DNA of 64,000 bases from Rhipidocladum racemiflorum. Lineage: Eukaryota; Streptophyta; Magnoliopsida; Poales; Poaceae. Below the pieces are notes generated by a model. That model made no database searches, was not told the DNA's origin, and saw only the letters and a program-made list of their open reading frames with translations. Below, piece by piece: positions 60,356 through 64,000 of this stretch; the first letter of the stretch is position 1, and every line of letters starts with the position of its first letter. Made by a program: the position numbers and the translations under genes. Location: assembly GCA_036346355.1 (NCBI GenBank), contig CM070591.1:33698392-33762391 (forward strand). The letters run 5' to 3'.

Positions 60356-62553
60356 TGTAACACCCCAATTTTTGCTTTTCATGAAATTAAATATTATTTT
60401 GCACATTTGTGAATTTTTGGAATTTTCTGGAATTTATTTGGATTTATTTGGATTTAATTTGAATTTATTCCATATTGAAATAATTAAATAAATTAAATTT
60501 TCAAATAAAGTTTTGTTGGAAATATTTTATTTGAGTCCCAAATACCCTAAAATATTTTCCAGAATTTTTCTGGAATTTTTCTGAGTCTTTTGCTATTTTT
60601 AATGAATTAAATGAATTATTGGGAATTATTTTAAATATTAAATCGTTGGAAAATCGAGTCGGGTCGAGTACTGTTCATCCGACCGGACCCGAGTCCGAGT
60701 CAGACTCGAGTCCGACCCGGACCCGGCCGCGTCGCTGGCTCGGCCAAACCCGCTCGCACGCGAGCCGTTGGATCGAGATCCAACGGCTGCGCGTCATCGT
60801 TCCCGATCCGACTCGGAGACGGACTGCGCCGCCGCGCCATGACCGAGTTCGGTTAGGGTTCGCGAAAATCCCGCAAGCCGAGGCCGTATAAGAAGGACTG
60901 GTCCCGCCCCGAGGATCGCCCGTTGTTTGCGCGTATTTTGCCCCAGATTTCAGCCGCCGTGGAACCCTAAGTAGCCCTAAATCGCTCGCCGTAGTTGGCC
61001 CGGGGTTTTGCTTCGGTTTTGGCTTCGTTCCGTCGTCGCCGAGGACTCTCCGCCGCCGTGAGACCCGGATCCAAGCTCCTCGCACCGAACCGCGTCCGGA
61101 AAGTGCACTCACATCACCAGAGCGTGCTCCAAACGCCGCTTCGTAGGTCGTCATCCTCAACCCCGGCAGCCTGCGCCACCGACCTCCATCGCCGGACTCG
61201 CGAGCTCCACGGACCGTTCGATCCCCATCCGACGATCACGGTGAGTCCACGTTTCCCTGAGGCTTTAGAAGACCAGATTGGATCTGGACCGTTGGATCAA
61301 GATCCAACGGCCCACGATCACCACGTGCCGTAGCAACGTTACTGTAGGGATTGATCTGGACCGTCCGATCTAGATCGAACGGCCCACGATCATCGTGTAG
61401 TTTTTAGCGTGTTAACCCTAGATCTAATCGCGACCGTTGATTTCCAAATCAACGGCCGAGATCACGCCACGTATGCCTAGCCGCGTACGCGCGCACGTGT
61501 GCATGCCACTGACATGATGGGCCCGCACGTCAGTCCAGTGCGTGCGTGGGCACTGACAGGCGGGGCCCACACGTCAGCAAAGTTGAGCCAAACCACGCGG
61601 TTGCGCGCGAGCCGCTGACATGTGGGACCCACATGTTAGGGGGGGCGCGAGCCCGTGGACCGCTGACGTCAGCAGGGCTGACGTGGCCAAATCAGAGGCT
61701 GCCACGTGTCCAGGCTGACGCAATAATTAATTTCCGAAAAAGAAAATGATTTATTAATTCGAAATAATGATTTCAGATTTTGTTTCAAACTTCAAACGCT
61801 TATAACTTTTGCGTTTCAACTCCGATTTGAGTGATTCAAATTTCTAAATTTGTATAAAATTGAGATCTACCTAATGATGAATTTTATTTAATTTTTGGAC
61901 TAAAGTTTTCCTCTGTAATATTATTTAATTGATTATTTAAACTTTAAATAATTATAACTTTTGCATTTTAACTCCAAATTTGACGATTCCAGTTCCTAAA
62001 AATTCATAAAATTATGTTCTCTCTGTTTATGGATTTTATTTGGAGTTTTGGGATGCTTTTGCCTATTGTTTATTTGTGTATTGCTATTTGCACGCGTTAC
62101 GAGTAGACGTTGAAGTGCCGGAAGGATTCGAAGGAGAGGTATTGACTCAGGATCCAACTCAAGACCAAGAACAAGTACTTTTTGAAGGCAAGTTGTGCTT
62201 TGACCATGTTGATCCTATTTTGAAAATTATTTTGATTTAAATTATTGCATGCTAGTTCAATTAGAAAATACTTTATTTAAATATGGAAAATTAGATAAAT
62301 GCCAAATTGCTGTATGACACCTTGATTAATTAAATATGTGCCATGACCCTTGTCACCCTAGTTGTGGTTTACTAGTTGGACATTATTAAATTGCCAACAT
62401 GGGAAATTAGATCGTTGTAGTATGTTGCTTAGACCTGCTACGTGCTCATGACATGATTTTGGACAATCAAATGTTAATATTGACTTAATGATATATTGAA
62501 CCTGTTTTGGAAAGGTATCATGTGATGTTGATGGCACGTGGTGCATGGTAATC
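60356..62553 (+). repeat. 3' LTR of element D, truncated by Helitron-like insertion
   Basis: It matches 51311-53494 closely apart from two GC-rich patches. The match ends at ggtaatc, where tctctactattct begins. The last 1.17 kb of the LTR is absent here. No 5-bp duplication can be tested at this end. Confidence 0.9.
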
Positions 62554-63405
62554 TCTACTATTCTCAAGCACGACTTGGTGGCAGTGGTGAGTTCTCCGCG
62601 GGACCCACTTGTCAGCCTAAACTAATCTCTACTATTCTAATAGTGCATGCACCAACGTTATAAAGAGATATTTGAAGCCTGTGGACATGCATTCATCGTA
62701 AAGGAACATGCAAGGATGGCACAACACTCCTGCCGCATTAATTAACATTTGACTGAGTACATTGGACGATGTCTCCAATGGGCATGCATTTGACGACGTG
62801 ATAACACTCCTGCCGCATTAATTAACATTTGACGACTGCATTTGACGCGGATGGGCATGCAAATCTGAAGGTGGCGTCTACCGCTAAAATTTAACAAGCC
62901 CTTTAGTCTGCCATTACGAAGCGTCATTTTACACCATTTGAAATTTAAAATTTGCCGCTAAAATCTGCTGCTATCTCTACTTATATCCCTGGACTTTGTA
63001 GAGATAGAGATAGTAGAGCGGCAGCTCCATTTACATTTCCAATAGACGCTGGCAATGCACCGGTGAGCTGGTTGTTGGATAGGCTGATCTCCCCAAGATT
63101 GGGCGCTGCGACCACAGCTGCGAGGTTATCTTGCAGCTCGATCACACCGGAGAACGAGTTCCGATCAAGAAGCAGCTCGACCACACCGGAGAACGACAGC
63201 TCCATTTACATCGCCGCAGCTCGGAGAACATCTCCACCAGCTTCAATTCCATCCACGCCGTCCCTGCATGCAGTGAGACCAATCAAGGTTAGTCTGTTTC
63301 AGCCCTATTCGGAACTATGTTAGGCCCTAAGTCAATTCAACATGCTTTCTGTTCTGCGTTTTCCTTACGTCCATACCATTTCATGCATCAAATTATCACA
63401 CTAAT
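62552..63405. mobile_element. Helitron-like DNA with two 5'-type termini
   Basis: The LTR is broken between A and T by tctctactattctcaagc (62552). A second tctctactattctaatag occurs at 62626. Grass Helitrons start TCTCTACTA-like and insert between A and T. No 3' hairpin with CTRR end is certain. Inside are AT-rich repeats (cactcctgccgcattaatta at 62728 and 62806) and an LRR gene fragment. Confidence 0.55.
62981..63205 (-). pseudogene. Captured fragment of an LRR receptor-like kinase gene
   Basis: The minus strand gives VELLLDRNSFSGVIEL and then PNLGEISLSNNQLTGALPAS, an LxxLxLxxNxLxGxxP leucine-rich repeat resembling BAM/CLV1-type receptor kinases. The two pieces appear in the reverse of their usual order, with the SFSGVVELL phrase partly duplicated. 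No signal peptide, transmembrane or kinase part is present. It is a rearranged fragment and not a gene. Confidence 0.65.
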
Positions 63406-64000
63406 TGTCGGGACCCCGAATTTGCAAATCCGGACCCTCTGTGTATTCAGCACTAGTCCAGGAACGCGCTAGTGCACACAGTCTTAACATCGGTAAATAT
63501 CACAATCATACCAATCGATACCAATAAAGTACTTTATTTAAATAACCAAACTGGTTACTCGACCTTATGATCAAGTTACAAATGTATGCCTCGCAAGGCG
63601 AAACTTATTAAAAGAGAAATAATAGCAGCGGAAAATCAAATAACTTCGTGGCGCCATCCAAAGATACCACAGGCAATGGCCGGGCTCGCATCCCTAAGTA
63701 GAGCGGGTCCTCTTGGAGTTCCTCCTCCAAAGCGGGCGTAATCTCCTCTTCAAGCGATATTGTGTTGAGGCAAGGGTGAGTACTTGGTACTCGGCAAGTC
63801 ATGCGAGAATGCAGGCTAATATACTATATGCATGGCTTGGTACAAAGGAATAGCTTAAGGTATATTTGCAAGAAACAAAGATTTGACAAGTATCATAAAT
63901 AGATTCAAAGCGGAGAAATAAGTAAAGCATAAATAACTTTTCAAGAAGTTTAATAAACATTTTCCCCATCCTAAACCACATTTCCATCATCTTCATTATT
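63406..64000 (-). repeat. Inverted LTR of the D family (3' end, runs off the window)
   Basis: tgtcgggaccccgaatttgc at 63406 is the reverse complement of the D LTR end. Similarity continues to the window edge, with more divergence than between the two D LTRs. The preceding ctaat (63401-63405) could be one copy of a target duplication. It is either a second minus-strand element or solo LTR, or a rearrangement product. Confidence 0.85.

Larger units (their letters stand above)
51311..62551 (+). mobile_element. Ty3/gypsy chromovirus-like retrotransposon D (Tekay-like), nested in C
   Basis: Order is LTR, primer-binding site, pre-gag frame, gag, protease, RT, RNase H, integrase, polypurine tract and second LTR. 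Large LTRs of the tgtaacacccc type and a chromodomain-like tail on the integrase point to the Tekay/Del branch. Gag and RT carry many small indels, while the RNase H-integrase part is open for 681 codons. The second LTR stops matching at 62553, where Helitron-like DNA begins. Confidence 0.88.

Overview
The window is plant nuclear DNA, most likely from a grass. It has GT-AG introns, grass-type LTR retrotransposons, hAT, Mutator and Tourist-like DNA transposons, Helitron-like termini and fragments of plant metabolic genes. The species cannot be named from the sequence. No CRISPR array, operon, rRNA or tRNA gene was seen.

The one gene that looks like a conserved host gene is on the minus strand at about 23.97-47.75 kb. 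It is a homologue of MOM1 (MORPHEUS' MOLECULE 1), the plant transcriptional-silencing factor derived from CHD3 remodelers. I could join 20 coding exons in one continuous frame (2,345 codons). They encode a PHD finger, two chromodomain-like segments, a degenerate SNF2/helicase region and a C-terminal CMM2-type coiled coil. Two of its introns (5.6 and 5.2 kb) are swollen by a Mutator-like element with a decayed transposase and by hAT-related insertions.

Layout, left to right. 0-4.6 kb: a complete hAT element with a perfect 8-bp target duplication and an open three-exon transposase, inserted in unassigned repeat DNA. 4.6-6 kb: unassigned LTR-like, GC-rich DNA. 6.1-11 kb: broken citrate synthase exons followed by exons of an unrecognised gene, split by a solo LTR (6915-9799, target duplication gaaca). 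11.4-14.2 kb: a 2.76-kb element with Tourist-like ends carrying captured LpxD exons. 15.6-17.4 kb: an intact PMD (plant mobile domain) gene downstream of a decayed MURA-like transposase; that transposase is itself split by LTR element B (17890-22681). 24-47.8 kb: the MOM1-like gene. 47.8-48.1 kb: a MITE just upstream of it. 48.1-51.3 kb: LTR element C, a relative of B without pol. 51.3-62.55 kb: a Tekay-like Ty3/gypsy chromovirus (element D) inserted in C, with frameshifted gag/pol and a second LTR broken by Helitron-like sequence. 62.55-63.4 kb: Helitron-like DNA with a rearranged LRR-receptor-kinase fragment. 63.4-64 kb: an inverted D-family LTR end.

The locus pairs a silencing-factor gene with a dense nest of the kind of elements that silencing pathways act on. 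Several of those elements have captured pieces of host genes.
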